Assembly: GCF_900155425.1 (NCBI RefSeq)
Contig: NZ_LT700189.1
Span: 1,481,787-1,545,786, forward strand
DNA from: Parabacteroides massiliensis
GTDB taxonomy: Bacteria > Bacteroidota > Bacteroidia > Bacteroidales > Tannerellaceae
DNA: 64,000 nt
Direction of reading: 5' to 3'
The number at the start of each line of letters is the position of its first letter. The first letter of the stretch is position 1. A program made the position numbers and the translations under genes. Of this stretch, positions 16,852 to 25,121 are shown piece after piece. A model generated the notes under the pieces. The model ran no database searches and was not told the origin of the DNA. It was given only the letters and a program-made list of their open reading frames with translations.

Positions 16852-17619
16852 TTATTCATTAGGTATTATGAATGAAATAACATCAGATTGTTCCTTTTTT
16901 GAACTTGAATAGTCATCTCCTAATTTATTAATATAATTAATACGGATATTAACAGAAGTATTTCCAGCCGCTTTCTCTACAGAACGCATCCGCGACAAAA
17001 ATTGACTTAAATCATATACATTCGTAAAAGGAACATTCTCTTTTACCTTTTCACCATCAGCGATTTTCATCGCACGCAAATAAAAGTCATACACCCTCTT
17101 TCCTCCAACAATGACCGGATCGGCACTTGAATCATACGATAATTCATATAGAGTTTTCATATCGGAAGGGACATCTTCATGATAGACAGACATAAAAATA
17201 TGATTATTGGCTGTAAAAGCATAATCGACCGAATACATCTGAACCGCCAACTTTTGCACTGGCAATTCATTGGATAATAAAGCAGTCGTATCTGTTATCG
17301 AACTTTGTGTATAGACTTCTGTAAATTTGTTTATTCCGGAAACAGTCGCGACCGTATATTTATTAGAAGTTTGAGAATCCCAATCCACAGAATAAGCATA
17401 AGCGACATATTCACCTCCGGACAATTGAGTGTTGAATGTACTTGAAGCAACAACACTGCCAAAATCATCTGTCACGACAATTCCACCAGCATCCATGTTA
17501 AAGGTAGCATATCCTAATGCCGACCCACTTTGTGTATTACCGCCGCCATCCAAACAAGAAGTTAACGAAAACATACCTGCAGCCATTGCTGCCAATCCTA
17601 AAGCTTTAAGTTTCTTCAT
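16852..17619 (-). CDS. NigD-like exported lipoprotein
   Basis: Protein of 255 residues with a signal peptide ending in LTSC at residues 19-22 and acidic/Gly residues after the lipid cysteine (CLDGGG). The body is beta-rich and Ser/Thr-rich with no catalytic motif I can name. The N-terminus MKKLKALGLAAMAAGMFSLTSC closely resembles NigD-like lipoproteins of Bacteroides, and the length fits, but the match is only by eye. It follows the anti-sigma/barrel gene by 49 bp and would be the third gene of that ECF sigma operon. Function unknown. Confidence 0.6.
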   Translation of the reverse strand: MKKLKALGLAAMAAGMFSLTSCLDGGGNTQSGSALGYATFNMDAGGIVVTDDFGSVVASSTFNTQLSGGEYVAYAYSVDWDSQTSNKYTVATVSGINKFTEVYTQSSITDTTALLSNELPVQKLAVQMYSVDYAFTANNHIFMSVYHEDVPSDMKTLYELSYDSSADPVIVGGKRVYDFYLRAMKIADGEKVKENVPFTNVYDLSQFLSRMRSVEKAAGNTSVNIRINYINKLGDDYSSSKKEQSDVISFIIPNE

Positions 17620-17668
17620 TTTTTATTGTTCTTTAATTTTATATTGTTTATTATTTATTTGTTCTTGC

Positions 17669-18892
17669 TCAAAAACCGAAACGGAAACCCGCTTGCAAAT
17701 TCACATTAAACGGTTTCTCGGAACGGATCGTCTCGATATCGCTTCCATTATCGAAATAATAGCCGGCTCCCACCTCCGCATAGACACTTAAGAAACGAAA
17801 TAGCGGATAGCTCGCGCCGGCACGCGCGTTCACTGACCACATCCATTCTTTCATACGGATATGCTTCTTCTCGTGACGGATTTCATTGTTTTCCACAAAT
17901 ATCTTGGCATTCTGCTTACCGGAGACATTAACCTCGGTCATACCACCCGCCGCAGCATAGAACTGAATACGTTTCCATTCTGCTATCTTATAGGAGAGAG
18001 AAAGAGGGATTCCGAGAAAATGTAACTTCTGTTTCGCTTCGCCACGATATACGGCTCCAGTCTCCCATTCGGATGAAAGGAATGTGTAGTTCAAACCTGA
18101 TTGGAGGGAAAAACGGTCATTCAAAGAATAGCCGACGCCCAATCCGATCGAGACCGGTGTTTTATGCCGAACATTCGTTTTCGGAGACTGGCTGTTGAAA
18201 TAGGGGGAATTCAATTGAGACAACGCCTGATCTGCCATCATCGTGTTTTTCAAGACATAAGCATTTAAAGAATTGGATGTTCCAGCACTCACGCTTCCGC
18301 CTCCCATCCCGAAACTCCATTTTTTTACCTGTCTCTTTTTTTCTGCTGTTCCGACCGGCACTGCCACCTCGGTCGTCTCTGCTATCTCGGTTACTTCGGT
18401 TGACTTGGTCGCCTCGGTTGCTTCCGAAGGGACTGCAGTGATAGTATTGTTGTCATCGTCTTCTTCCTTGGACGAAAGGACAACGCCTCCTTCCGTTATA
18501 TCCGACCGGAATGCTGTAGTGGCCACAACTTGTGCAACGGTGTGTTTTACTACCTGCCTAACCGGTGTGGAAACAGCAACAGCCGGAGCGACCGGCAACT
18601 GGGCCTGTTCCGCCAACTGCGTCTCCACAGCTTCGGTTTCCTTCTGGATCGTTTCGGCTACAGGCAGATGCTCCCGATCGCGATTGAAGACATAGACACC
18701 GCCGGTCACAACCAACAGAGAGACGACGGCAGCGGCTACCCAATAGCGTAAAGTCTGCCGGAAAGAGACCGACTTCTTTACCTCCAAGCGATCAGCTATC
18801 GCCTCCCAATCGCCCGGCATCGTATCCGCTTCAAAGTCTTGCAGCTTCGAACGGCACAAATCGTCAAATATGTCTCTTTCCTTATCCTTCAT
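17669..18892 (-). CDS. Anti-sigma-like N-terminus fused to an outer-membrane beta-barrel
   Basis: Protein of 407 residues with an unusual layout. Residues 1-45 are a charged helical cytoplasmic segment (MPGDWEAIADRLEVKK) of the kind found in anti-sigma proteins. Residues 49-68 are a membrane helix (RYWVAAAVVSLLVVTGGVYV). Residues 70-190 are a low-complexity Thr/Glu/Val linker with repeats of the TEATKSTEVTEIAETTEVA kind. Residues 192-407 are a small porin-like barrel (IGLGVGYSLNDRFSLQSGLNYTF) ending in FRFGF, a BAM-type terminal signal. It starts 13 bp after the ECF sigma gene, which supports an anti-sigma role. If correct, one chain would span both membranes. Confidence 0.75.
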   Translation of the reverse strand: MKDKERDIFDDLCRSKLQDFEADTMPGDWEAIADRLEVKKSVSFRQTLRYWVAAAVVSLLVVTGGVYVFNRDREHLPVAETIQKETEAVETQLAEQAQLPVAPAVAVSTPVRQVVKHTVAQVVATTAFRSDITEGGVVLSSKEEDDDNNTITAVPSEATEATKSTEVTEIAETTEVAVPVGTAEKKRQVKKWSFGMGGGSVSAGTSNSLNAYVLKNTMMADQALSQLNSPYFNSQSPKTNVRHKTPVSIGLGVGYSLNDRFSLQSGLNYTFLSSEWETGAVYRGEAKQKLHFLGIPLSLSYKIAEWKRIQFYAAAGGMTEVNVSGKQNAKIFVENNEIRHEKKHIRMKEWMWSVNARAGASYPLFRFLSVYAEVGAGYYFDNGSDIETIRSEKPFNVNLQAGFRFGF

Positions 18893-18905
18893 TTCCTTTT
18901 TTTAC

Positions 18906-19433
18906 TCAATACAATTCATTAATCTTGCGTTGCAATAATTGTTTGGCACGTGTAAACTGCGACCGCGACGTACTCTCCGTTATATTCATCATCTCGCTGA
19001 TCTCCTTATGCGAATAGCCTTCTATCGCGAACAGGTTGAACACTGCCCGAAAACCGGCGGGAAGCTCTTGCACCAGCTTCATCAACTCGCTTGCCGACAT
19101 ATCGGATATGACCGAGCTGTCTGGATGGACCAATTCCGCCGTGTTATCCAGATCAGCAGCCTCACGCAAAACATCCGATCTACGTAAGTACTCCAACGCA
19201 CAATTGACAAAGATCTTGCGCATCCACCCTTCAAACGACCCAAGTCCCGAATAAGAGTCCATACTGGTGAAGACTTTTACAAAACCGTCCTGCAACAAAT
19301 CACGGGCAGTTTCCCTGTCGCTCACATAACGCAGGCAAACTCCCATCATTTTGCGGGAATACGTTTCGTATAGCTCCTTCTGAGCCAGCCTTTCCCCATT
19401 CTTACAACCCTCTATCAGTTGTTTCTCCGTCAT
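18906..19433 (-). CDS. RNA polymerase sigma-70 factor, ECF subfamily
   Basis: ECF sigma factor of 175 residues. Region 2 is KELYETYSRKMMGVCLRYVSDRETARDLLQDGFVKVF, and region 4 is LPAGFRAVFNLFAIEGYSHKEISEMMNITESTSRSQFTRAKQLL. It belongs to the RpoE-like class rather than the FecI class of the sigma gene at the left end. Its probable regulator is the anti-sigma/barrel protein encoded 13 bp downstream. A minus-strand TATCTTTG element lies about 104 bp upstream. Confidence 0.95.
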   Translation of the reverse strand: MTEKQLIEGCKNGERLAQKELYETYSRKMMGVCLRYVSDRETARDLLQDGFVKVFTSMDSYSGLGSFEGWMRKIFVNCALEYLRRSDVLREAADLDNTAELVHPDSSVISDMSASELMKLVQELPAGFRAVFNLFAIEGYSHKEISEMMNITESTSRSQFTRAKQLLQRKINELY

Positions 19434-19536
19434 TTAGTGTGTGCCTTCACGCCCTTTCCAGGGCCATACATTTATTATGATGTTCTGATTATCCGAAACG
19501 CTGCATTCCGAATAAAAAAATTTACTTGAAAACGCA

Positions 19537-19544
19537 CAAAGATA
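19537..19544 (-). promoter_or_regulatory. -7 element before the ECF sigma operon
   Basis: Minus-strand TATCTTTG matches TAnnTTTG, about 104 bp before the sigma start, leaving a leader of roughly 95 bases. Confidence 0.45.
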
Positions 19545-19588
19545 CGGTATTCCGCCAAATAATTGGATAAGGAAAGAGAAATTACCTT

Positions 19589-19924
19589 CTACTTCTTCTT
19601 TTTGGCAGGGTCAACCGAACATCCGGCTCCGTTGTCCACCGGAGTCGCTTCCATCCCTATTTTCTTGAAGGCGGAAGCCAACTTCGTTTTGGAAGTTTTA
19701 TCGGCACGATAGGTTACGACAGCCGTCCGGGTGTTCAGGTCACACTTGAGATCGGTCACACCTTTCTCGAAAGCAATGTTCTTCTCGATCTTCTTGACGC
19801 AGTTTGCGCAATCCATCCCTTCGACAAAGAAAGTCACTGTTTCCTTTTTCTTTTTCGCATCTTGCGCGTAGGCCGTAGAAAAAGTAAACACGGCACAGAT
19901 TAAAACAATTAATAAACGACTCAT
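19589..19924 (-). CDS. Exported heavy-metal-associated (HMA) domain protein
   Basis: Protein of 111 residues: a signal peptide (LLIVLICAVFTFSTAYAQD), a Lys-rich stretch, then one HMA fold. The metal site is MDCANCVKKIEKN (CxxC), and a further Cys is in GAGCSVDP near the end. HMA proteins of this kind bind Cu(I) or related soft metals; here the signal peptide places it in the periplasm. It is downstream of a TonB-dependent receptor and a Cys-rich membrane protein on the same strand, together a metal-handling locus. The metal is not proven. Confidence 0.85.
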   Translation of the reverse strand: MSRLLIVLICAVFTFSTAYAQDAKKKKETVTFFVEGMDCANCVKKIEKNIAFEKGVTDLKCDLNTRTAVVTYRADKTSKTKLASAFKKIGMEATPVDNGAGCSVDPAKKKK

Positions 19925-20009
19925 GATTATATCAAAATTTAAAAATTAAAAAATAAACTTAAACAAGTCACCTCGTTAGCCTATTGGTACATTAGCACAT
20001 TGGCACATA

Positions 20010-22226
20010 TCAATCCCGACTGATATTGAAACGCAGTCCGGCATAAATCTTCCGGCCGTGGACAGGTCCCCAGACCATTGAGCCGTCAAAATTATCTCCG
20101 CGCGGGTTTTCGGCGTCGATGATCGGATGCGGCTGTTTATAGTCGAAAAGATTTTCCGCCCCGATATAAACAGACCAACGGCGGAAATATTTCGTGATCT
20201 GGGCATTCACTACCGTATAGGCCTTAAAATCGGGCTTCCACAAGGGGGTTACGGCATCCGGTGTCGGCATCCTCCCGCCTCCGTTGAACTGCCCGGTGAG
20301 ATCGAACTGCCATTTCTTCAGTGGAGTCTGATAAGAGGCGGTCAGCAAACCCTTGTAGTCGCTGACCAACGGCTTTTTCAGCCGGCGGGTGACACCCTCC
20401 ACATTCCGGTAGTCCGTTTTCGCGTCCGTGTAGCGGTAGGCGGCTGTCAGGGAAACCCCCCGAAAGAACGGATAGGTTGCCTCCACCTGGAAACTGTTGG
20501 AATAAGAACGGCCGTCTTCCAGATTGTAGAAACGGACTGCATGCGGATCGCTGTCCATATCCACAACCACCTGTTTCTGGAAATCCGTATAGTACCACTC
20601 GCCATTCAGAGTCAGTTCTTTTCCAAACAGCGGGATGTAAAACGAAAGGTTCACACCTGTATTCCAAGCCTCTTCCTGATCCAAATCGGCAGCTATATTC
20701 ATTTTGCGGCTACTGGACAGGAGGAAATTGTTTTCGGCCAACACATTTGCCGTCCGAAATCCTTTTCCTGCCGAAAAACGCACATGAAACCAGTCGAAAG
20801 GATTATATTTTACGTGCAGGCGGGGTGTCACAAAGAAGTCGTACAGCGAGCTGTAATCTGCCCGCAATCCTGCCAGAAGGATAAACTTGTCATTCAGATT
20901 GTATGTATATTGCGCATAAGCCCCGGGAACAACTTCGGTGCGGTCGTAAGGTGTCCGCACGCCGTCGAGCGTCAAGTTTTCGTCAAAGCTGTCGTAGTTC
21001 AGACTCAAGCCCGTGCTCAAGCTATGCGCCGGAGAGAATTCCTTTTCGTAGAGCAAACTGGCGTACACATTGTTCTGGTACACATTGTAAGGCGTCCGGT
21101 CATACATGGATCTCTGCTCGTGATAAGAACCGGAAAGGATCAACGCCACACTTTCCACCTTTTCCTTGTCGATTATATAGGCCTGTTTAGTGAACAGCTC
21201 TGCGCGGTTCGTCTGCAGGCGCACGCGGTAGGGATCGGCAAAGTAGTGATGCATCGAAGCCTGTCCGCCCGTACGGTTCTCGTGCAGATAGCGCACGCCA
21301 TACTGGGCGACATAGTGATCCAACTTATGATACCAGCGGTTCATTAGGTTCACCTGCTCTTTCAGGGGTGTGTCCAGAAAGCCGTCGTCGTTACCGTCGT
21401 GCTGCATCTTGTCATTGGAATAATGTACCAGCAAACCGGTCGACACCTTGTCGTTTATATGCCAGGAGACATCGGCATTCCCTTCATAGCGACCAGCATC
21501 GCTACCGAAGAGGTTGACGGAAAAAATATCGGCCGTAGGCGGTTTCTTAAATTCGACGTTGATTTGTCCGGCCAATGCTTCGTAGCCGTTCTTGACCGAA
21601 GACGTTCCTTTCGACACCTGGATACTTTCCATCCAGGCGCCGGGCACGTAGTCCAGACCATACAAAGAGGCGGCTCCCCGGAAGTTCGGGTAATTCTCCG
21701 TCAGCATCTGAACATAGGTTCCGGCAAGTCCCAACAGTTTGATCTGGCGGGCACCGGTCGCAGCATCCGAGTAGGAGACATCGACAGACGGGTTTGTCTC
21801 GAAGCTCTCCGCCAGATTGCAGCATGCCGCCCGGCAAATCTCGTCATAGGTGATCTTCTGGGTCTGCAACACGCTGGTGCGTGATGCGATCGTCCCTATT
21901 CTGCGTTCGCTGACCACGACTTCCTGCAAAGCGACTTCGCCAACCAACACGATACGCAGCGGTTTGCTTGTGTCCTCGACCCTGACAACCGACGTGGTAT
22001 ACCCGATATAGCTGACGACCAGATTTTCCGCGTTTTCTTTCATCTCCAGCTCGAAATAACCGTCGGCATCGGAGGTCGTGCCTTGCCGGGAACCTTCCCA
22101 ATAGATGTTCGCTCCGACTATCGGTTCATCTTGTTCGTCCCAAACATGTCCTTTCACCAGTTTCTCGGCAGAAACCGGAATCACTATAAGAAATAATAAA
22201 ATTGTAAGATAGAGTTGTTTCATCAT
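20010..22226 (-). CDS. TonB-dependent receptor, probably metal-related
   Basis: Outer-membrane receptor of 738 residues with a signal peptide (LYLTILLFLIVIPVSA). An N-terminal carboxypeptidase-D regulatory-like domain spans about residues 22-95 (GHVWDEQDEPIVGANIYWEGSRQGTTSDADGYF). A plug (VSYSDAATGARQIKLLGLAGTYVQML) and a beta-barrel ending in GLRFNISRD follow. It lacks a SusD partner, so it resembles metal or siderophore receptors rather than glycan-uptake SusC. The plug motif GLAGTYVQMLTENYPNFRG is found in receptors next to HMA proteins. Its neighbours, an HMA protein and a HYC_CC_PP-type protein, point to copper or a similar metal. Confidence 0.85.
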   Translation of the reverse strand: MMKQLYLTILLFLIVIPVSAEKLVKGHVWDEQDEPIVGANIYWEGSRQGTTSDADGYFELEMKENAENLVVSYIGYTTSVVRVEDTSKPLRIVLVGEVALQEVVVSERRIGTIASRTSVLQTQKITYDEICRAACCNLAESFETNPSVDVSYSDAATGARQIKLLGLAGTYVQMLTENYPNFRGAASLYGLDYVPGAWMESIQVSKGTSSVKNGYEALAGQINVEFKKPPTADIFSVNLFGSDAGRYEGNADVSWHINDKVSTGLLVHYSNDKMQHDGNDDGFLDTPLKEQVNLMNRWYHKLDHYVAQYGVRYLHENRTGGQASMHHYFADPYRVRLQTNRAELFTKQAYIIDKEKVESVALILSGSYHEQRSMYDRTPYNVYQNNVYASLLYEKEFSPAHSLSTGLSLNYDSFDENLTLDGVRTPYDRTEVVPGAYAQYTYNLNDKFILLAGLRADYSSLYDFFVTPRLHVKYNPFDWFHVRFSAGKGFRTANVLAENNFLLSSSRKMNIAADLDQEEAWNTGVNLSFYIPLFGKELTLNGEWYYTDFQKQVVVDMDSDPHAVRFYNLEDGRSYSNSFQVEATYPFFRGVSLTAAYRYTDAKTDYRNVEGVTRRLKKPLVSDYKGLLTASYQTPLKKWQFDLTGQFNGGGRMPTPDAVTPLWKPDFKAYTVVNAQITKYFRRWSVYIGAENLFDYKQPHPIIDAENPRGDNFDGSMVWGPVHGRKIYAGLRFNISRD

Positions 22227-22300
22227 AAATTTCTTTTTTGTTATCCAGACTTAGATCATCCACATGCATAAGGATACGATTGCATGTCCTTATTTTCGGA

Positions 22301-22308
22301 CAAAAATA
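22301..22308 (-). promoter_or_regulatory. -7 element before the TonB receptor
   Basis: Minus-strand TATTTTTG, 75 bp before the receptor ATG. Confidence 0.4.
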
Positions 22309-22384
22309 AGGCATCGGCAATGCAACCCGATTGCAAAAACGGGGTAAAGGCGATTCCTCAAAAAGAGAGACACGCCGACAAAGA

Positions 22385-22789
22385 CTAAATCAGAAGGACT
22401 GTCAAAAAGGAAAGGTATGTTCCTGCATCGAATCCGGGAGGAGATCCCTGGTCGATTTTCCCCGCCTCATTTATATAAAGGACAGGGACAAGTGATAAAA
22501 ATGAACTGATATACGAAATCAAATCGATTGCCACAGGCTGCAAGTTGAACTGATGATCGTGAAAAACATTCCAGTCGAAACTGACATACTCGACATCGCA
22601 GCCGCAACCATCTTCACTTACACACCGGGCATGCGTATGCTTCTCACAGCATTTGTTTTCCACCAAAGCCGCGACACCTTCCGTCTGGCAATCCCCGCAA
22701 CAGTAGGTCACCAGACTGACACCGGCACCTCCATAAAACACAAGTGTCGCCAGGAATACGACAAACAGATATGTCACACTCTTTTTCAT
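22385..22789 (-). CDS. HYC_CC_PP-type cysteine-rich membrane protein
   Basis: Protein of about 134 residues from ATG at 22789 (MKKSVTYLF); the three upstream codons begin with TTG and are ignored. A hydrophobic N-terminal segment is followed by TYCCGDCQ, NKCCEKHTH and GCGC, plus several His. The CC and HTH-type Cys/His groups and a final PPGFDAGTYLSF with a hydrophobic end fit the HYC_CC_PP family, which is found beside HMA proteins and TonB receptors in Bacteroidetes. A metal-binding role is inferred. A minus-strand TATCTTTG ends seven bases before the ATG, so the message may be leaderless. Confidence 0.75.
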   Translation of the reverse strand: MKKSVTYLFVVFLATLVFYGGAGVSLVTYCCGDCQTEGVAALVENKCCEKHTHARCVSEDGCGCDVEYVSFDWNVFHDHQFNLQPVAIDLISYISSFLSLVPVLYINEAGKIDQGSPPGFDAGTYLSFLTVLLI

Positions 22790-22795
22790 CCGTTG

Positions 22796-22803
22796 CAAAG
22801 ATA
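22796..22803 (-). promoter_or_regulatory. -7 element immediately before the HYC_CC_PP gene
   Basis: Minus-strand TATCTTTG ends only seven bases before the ATG at 22789. Transcription would begin at or next to the start codon. Confidence 0.5.
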
Positions 22804-22837
22804 TAGTATTCCAAGGTACCCTTTCAAACCGTTAATA

Positions 22838-24316
22838 TTATTTAGTATATCTGGATAGATAATAATAGGTTTCTTTCGATAGCGGACTTTCGATATGGTA
22901 GCGGGTGGAAGACGAAACGGAAAATGTATATCCCTGCTCCGAAGCCGTATCGACAGGCAGATAGATGGAAGTATCCCGGATTCCTGTCATCAGGATATTC
23001 CGGGCGGATGCCGGATCGATCGAATCTACCCGAGAATAATAGACGGTATAAGTCAACACGTCTTTTTCCGAATCCGGTTTCTGCCAGGAGAGTTTCAATT
23101 CGCTTCCTTCTTTTTCCACCCATATTTCTTCCGGAGCGGCGGGAACCGTATCGTCCAACCAGGACAGAGGCGGAAGCTGCGCCGGATATCTATAATATTT
23201 ATCTTTCAATTCGTCGTACAGCCCTTTCGTATTGTCGAGGATATTCGCGCAACGGAAAAACGTGCAGCCGGCTCCTCCGTAATAACGGCTATAGTCGATC
23301 TGATCCGTTATATCGTTGACGGCCCAGTCCGCCTCTTCTTTCAACATCCGGTATGCACCCAATCCTGGAACCACAAAGCGTCCGTTGCAGTTATCGACCC
23401 AATTGTCGACAAAGGGGAAAAAGTTATCATGCAGGTAATACATCATCGGGACGATCATATCCTGCTTTCCGTCCTGCATCCACCGCTCCGGATCTTGAAA
23501 GACGCTTTCGTAAGCCGTCCATCCGGCGTTAGGGACACGTTCGATGCGGCTATATTTACCGAGCGGCGAACTGCTGACCTGTACCCAGGGTTTTACAGAT
23601 TTCACCCAGTCGTAGATGCGGTAAACCATCTTATTGATGTTCTCCCGGCGCCATTCTGCCAACGGGCGTTTCTTGCCGTATTTAGTATATTGGGCTTTAT
23701 CGGGGAAAGATTTTGCCTGTTCCGGATAGCGGATATAATCGAAATGGATACCGTCGATATCGTATCCATTCACCAGCTCCTTCACCAAAGATAAAACATA
23801 ATCGGAAGTTTCGGGAACGCCGGGATCCAGATACCATTCACCGTTATGACGCTTGCATAGTTTCGGCTGGCGCTTGACAACGGAGAGTTTTCCTTGCTCT
23901 TTCACATTCTTGTCTGTTCCCAGCGGGAAAGTGACGAACCAGGCGTGACATTCCATCCCGCGTTTGTGGCACTCGTCGATCACGAAAGCAAGCGGATCAT
24001 AGCCCGGCATCGTTCCGTATTTTCCGGAGAAAGTCTTGCTTGCCGGTTCGATGGCCGAACGCCAGATGACGTCGCCGCGCAAACGGACTTGCAAAAAAAC
24101 AGTATTGAAATTCGCATCCTGCAAACGGTCCAGAATATCGCAGACGTCGCGTTGCTGCACCATCCGACCCGCCTCTGTCGTTGCCGGCTTATGCGGCCAG
24201 TCCAGGCCATAGACGGTTGTCAGCCACACACCTCGAATTTCATATTTGGGAGGTTCGACCGCATTCGAAACAGATATTAACAGCAGGAGCAATAACGACA
24301 AGCAATACTTTCTCAT
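22838..24316 (-). CDS. Exported GH10-like (GHL10 / PF02638-type) glycoside hydrolase
   Basis: Exported protein of about 492 residues with a signal peptide (LSLLLLLLISVSNA). The body begins EIRGVWLTTVYGLDWP, the hallmark of the GHL10 family of predicted glycosidases. The (beta/alpha)8-like core includes NTVFLQVRLRGDVIWRS, HKRGMECHAWFVTFP, NGYDIDGIHFDYIRYPEQ and VSSSPLGKY. A C-terminal fibronectin-III-like domain starts near residue 400 (APEEIWVEKEGSELKLSWQKPD). Relatives act on peptidoglycan glycans or polysaccharides; the substrate here is unknown. ATG at 24316 is preferred over 24325 for a compact signal peptide. A minus-strand TACATTTG at 24339-24346, inside the upstream gene, could start a separate message. 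Confidence 0.88.
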   Translation of the reverse strand: MRKYCLSLLLLLLISVSNAVEPPKYEIRGVWLTTVYGLDWPHKPATTEAGRMVQQRDVCDILDRLQDANFNTVFLQVRLRGDVIWRSAIEPASKTFSGKYGTMPGYDPLAFVIDECHKRGMECHAWFVTFPLGTDKNVKEQGKLSVVKRQPKLCKRHNGEWYLDPGVPETSDYVLSLVKELVNGYDIDGIHFDYIRYPEQAKSFPDKAQYTKYGKKRPLAEWRRENINKMVYRIYDWVKSVKPWVQVSSSPLGKYSRIERVPNAGWTAYESVFQDPERWMQDGKQDMIVPMMYYLHDNFFPFVDNWVDNCNGRFVVPGLGAYRMLKEEADWAVNDITDQIDYSRYYGGAGCTFFRCANILDNTKGLYDELKDKYYRYPAQLPPLSWLDDTVPAAPEEIWVEKEGSELKLSWQKPDSEKDVLTYTVYYSRVDSIDPASARNILMTGIRDTSIYLPVDTASEQGYTFSVSSSTRYHIESPLSKETYYYLSRYTK

Positions 24317-24329
24317 CTCACACATTTAT

Positions 24330-25106
24330 TCAGCGGTACAAATGTACGGCTTTTTGCGCTTCTTCGGGATAGTCGGTAGTCAGAAAGTCTACACCACTCT
24401 CGATCATCTCTTTCATCACCTGAGGATCATCGACTGTCCAGACATTGATTTTCAGCTTCAAATCTTTTGCTTCGGCAAACCATTCAGGGTGTTTCTGCAT
24501 GACCTTATAATGATAGTCGAAACCAGCAAAACCGAGTTCTTTCAATTGCTTCGGAGACAAGTCGCCGTTTAGGTAATAGACCGGAGTCTTCGGGGACAGG
24601 CGATGCAGTTCTTTGGCGGCTTCCAGGCTGAAAGCGATATATTCGGTACGCTTTGCCAATTTCTTGCCGTTTACCAAGTCGACGGCAATCTTTGCCGCTT
24701 CCCGATCTCGCTGAGGAGTTGCATGGGATTTTAATTCGAAGATCAGTTTGGTTTTCTTCAGCTTCTTCGCTCTATCAAGATATTGCTCCAATGTCGGAAG
24801 CGTTTCTCCATTCGGAAGTTTCAGGTCTTTCAGCTCCGCATAAGGAGTCGTCTGAATCTCCATTCCATTTATTTTACGGTCATGAAACACAACCGGGACA
24901 TTATCTGATGTCAGATGCACGTCGAACTCGGAACCATAGACTTTGATTTCATTCGCCCGCTCCAACGAACGAATAGAGTTTTGAGCGGAACCTTCCGTTT
25001 TCCAATAACCGCGATGAGCAATCACCTTTGTCTTTTTCTTTGCAGACACAGGAACCACCATCAACACACATAAAAGTAAAGAAAGAGTGAATTTCAAGTG
25101 TTTCAT
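24330..25106 (-). CDS. Exported glycerophosphodiester phosphodiesterase
   Basis: Hydrolyses glycerophosphodiesters to glycerol-3-phosphate and an alcohol. It is 258 residues with a signal peptide (SLLLCVLMVVPVSA), so periplasmic. GDPD signatures: VIAHRGYWKTEGSAQNSIRSL with the catalytic His-Arg, GSEFDVHLTSDNVPVVFHD with metal-binding Glu/Asp and the second His, and KLIFELKSH. The end VNVWTVDD-type segment (KINVWTVDDPQVMKEMIESGVDFLTTDYP) is typical. It follows trxB by 15 bp. Confidence 0.95.
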   Translation of the reverse strand: MKHLKFTLSLLLCVLMVVPVSAKKKTKVIAHRGYWKTEGSAQNSIRSLERANEIKVYGSEFDVHLTSDNVPVVFHDRKINGMEIQTTPYAELKDLKLPNGETLPTLEQYLDRAKKLKKTKLIFELKSHATPQRDREAAKIAVDLVNGKKLAKRTEYIAFSLEAAKELHRLSPKTPVYYLNGDLSPKQLKELGFAGFDYHYKVMQKHPEWFAEAKDLKLKINVWTVDDPQVMKEMIESGVDFLTTDYPEEAQKAVHLYR

Positions 25107-25121
25107 AATATATAAATATAT

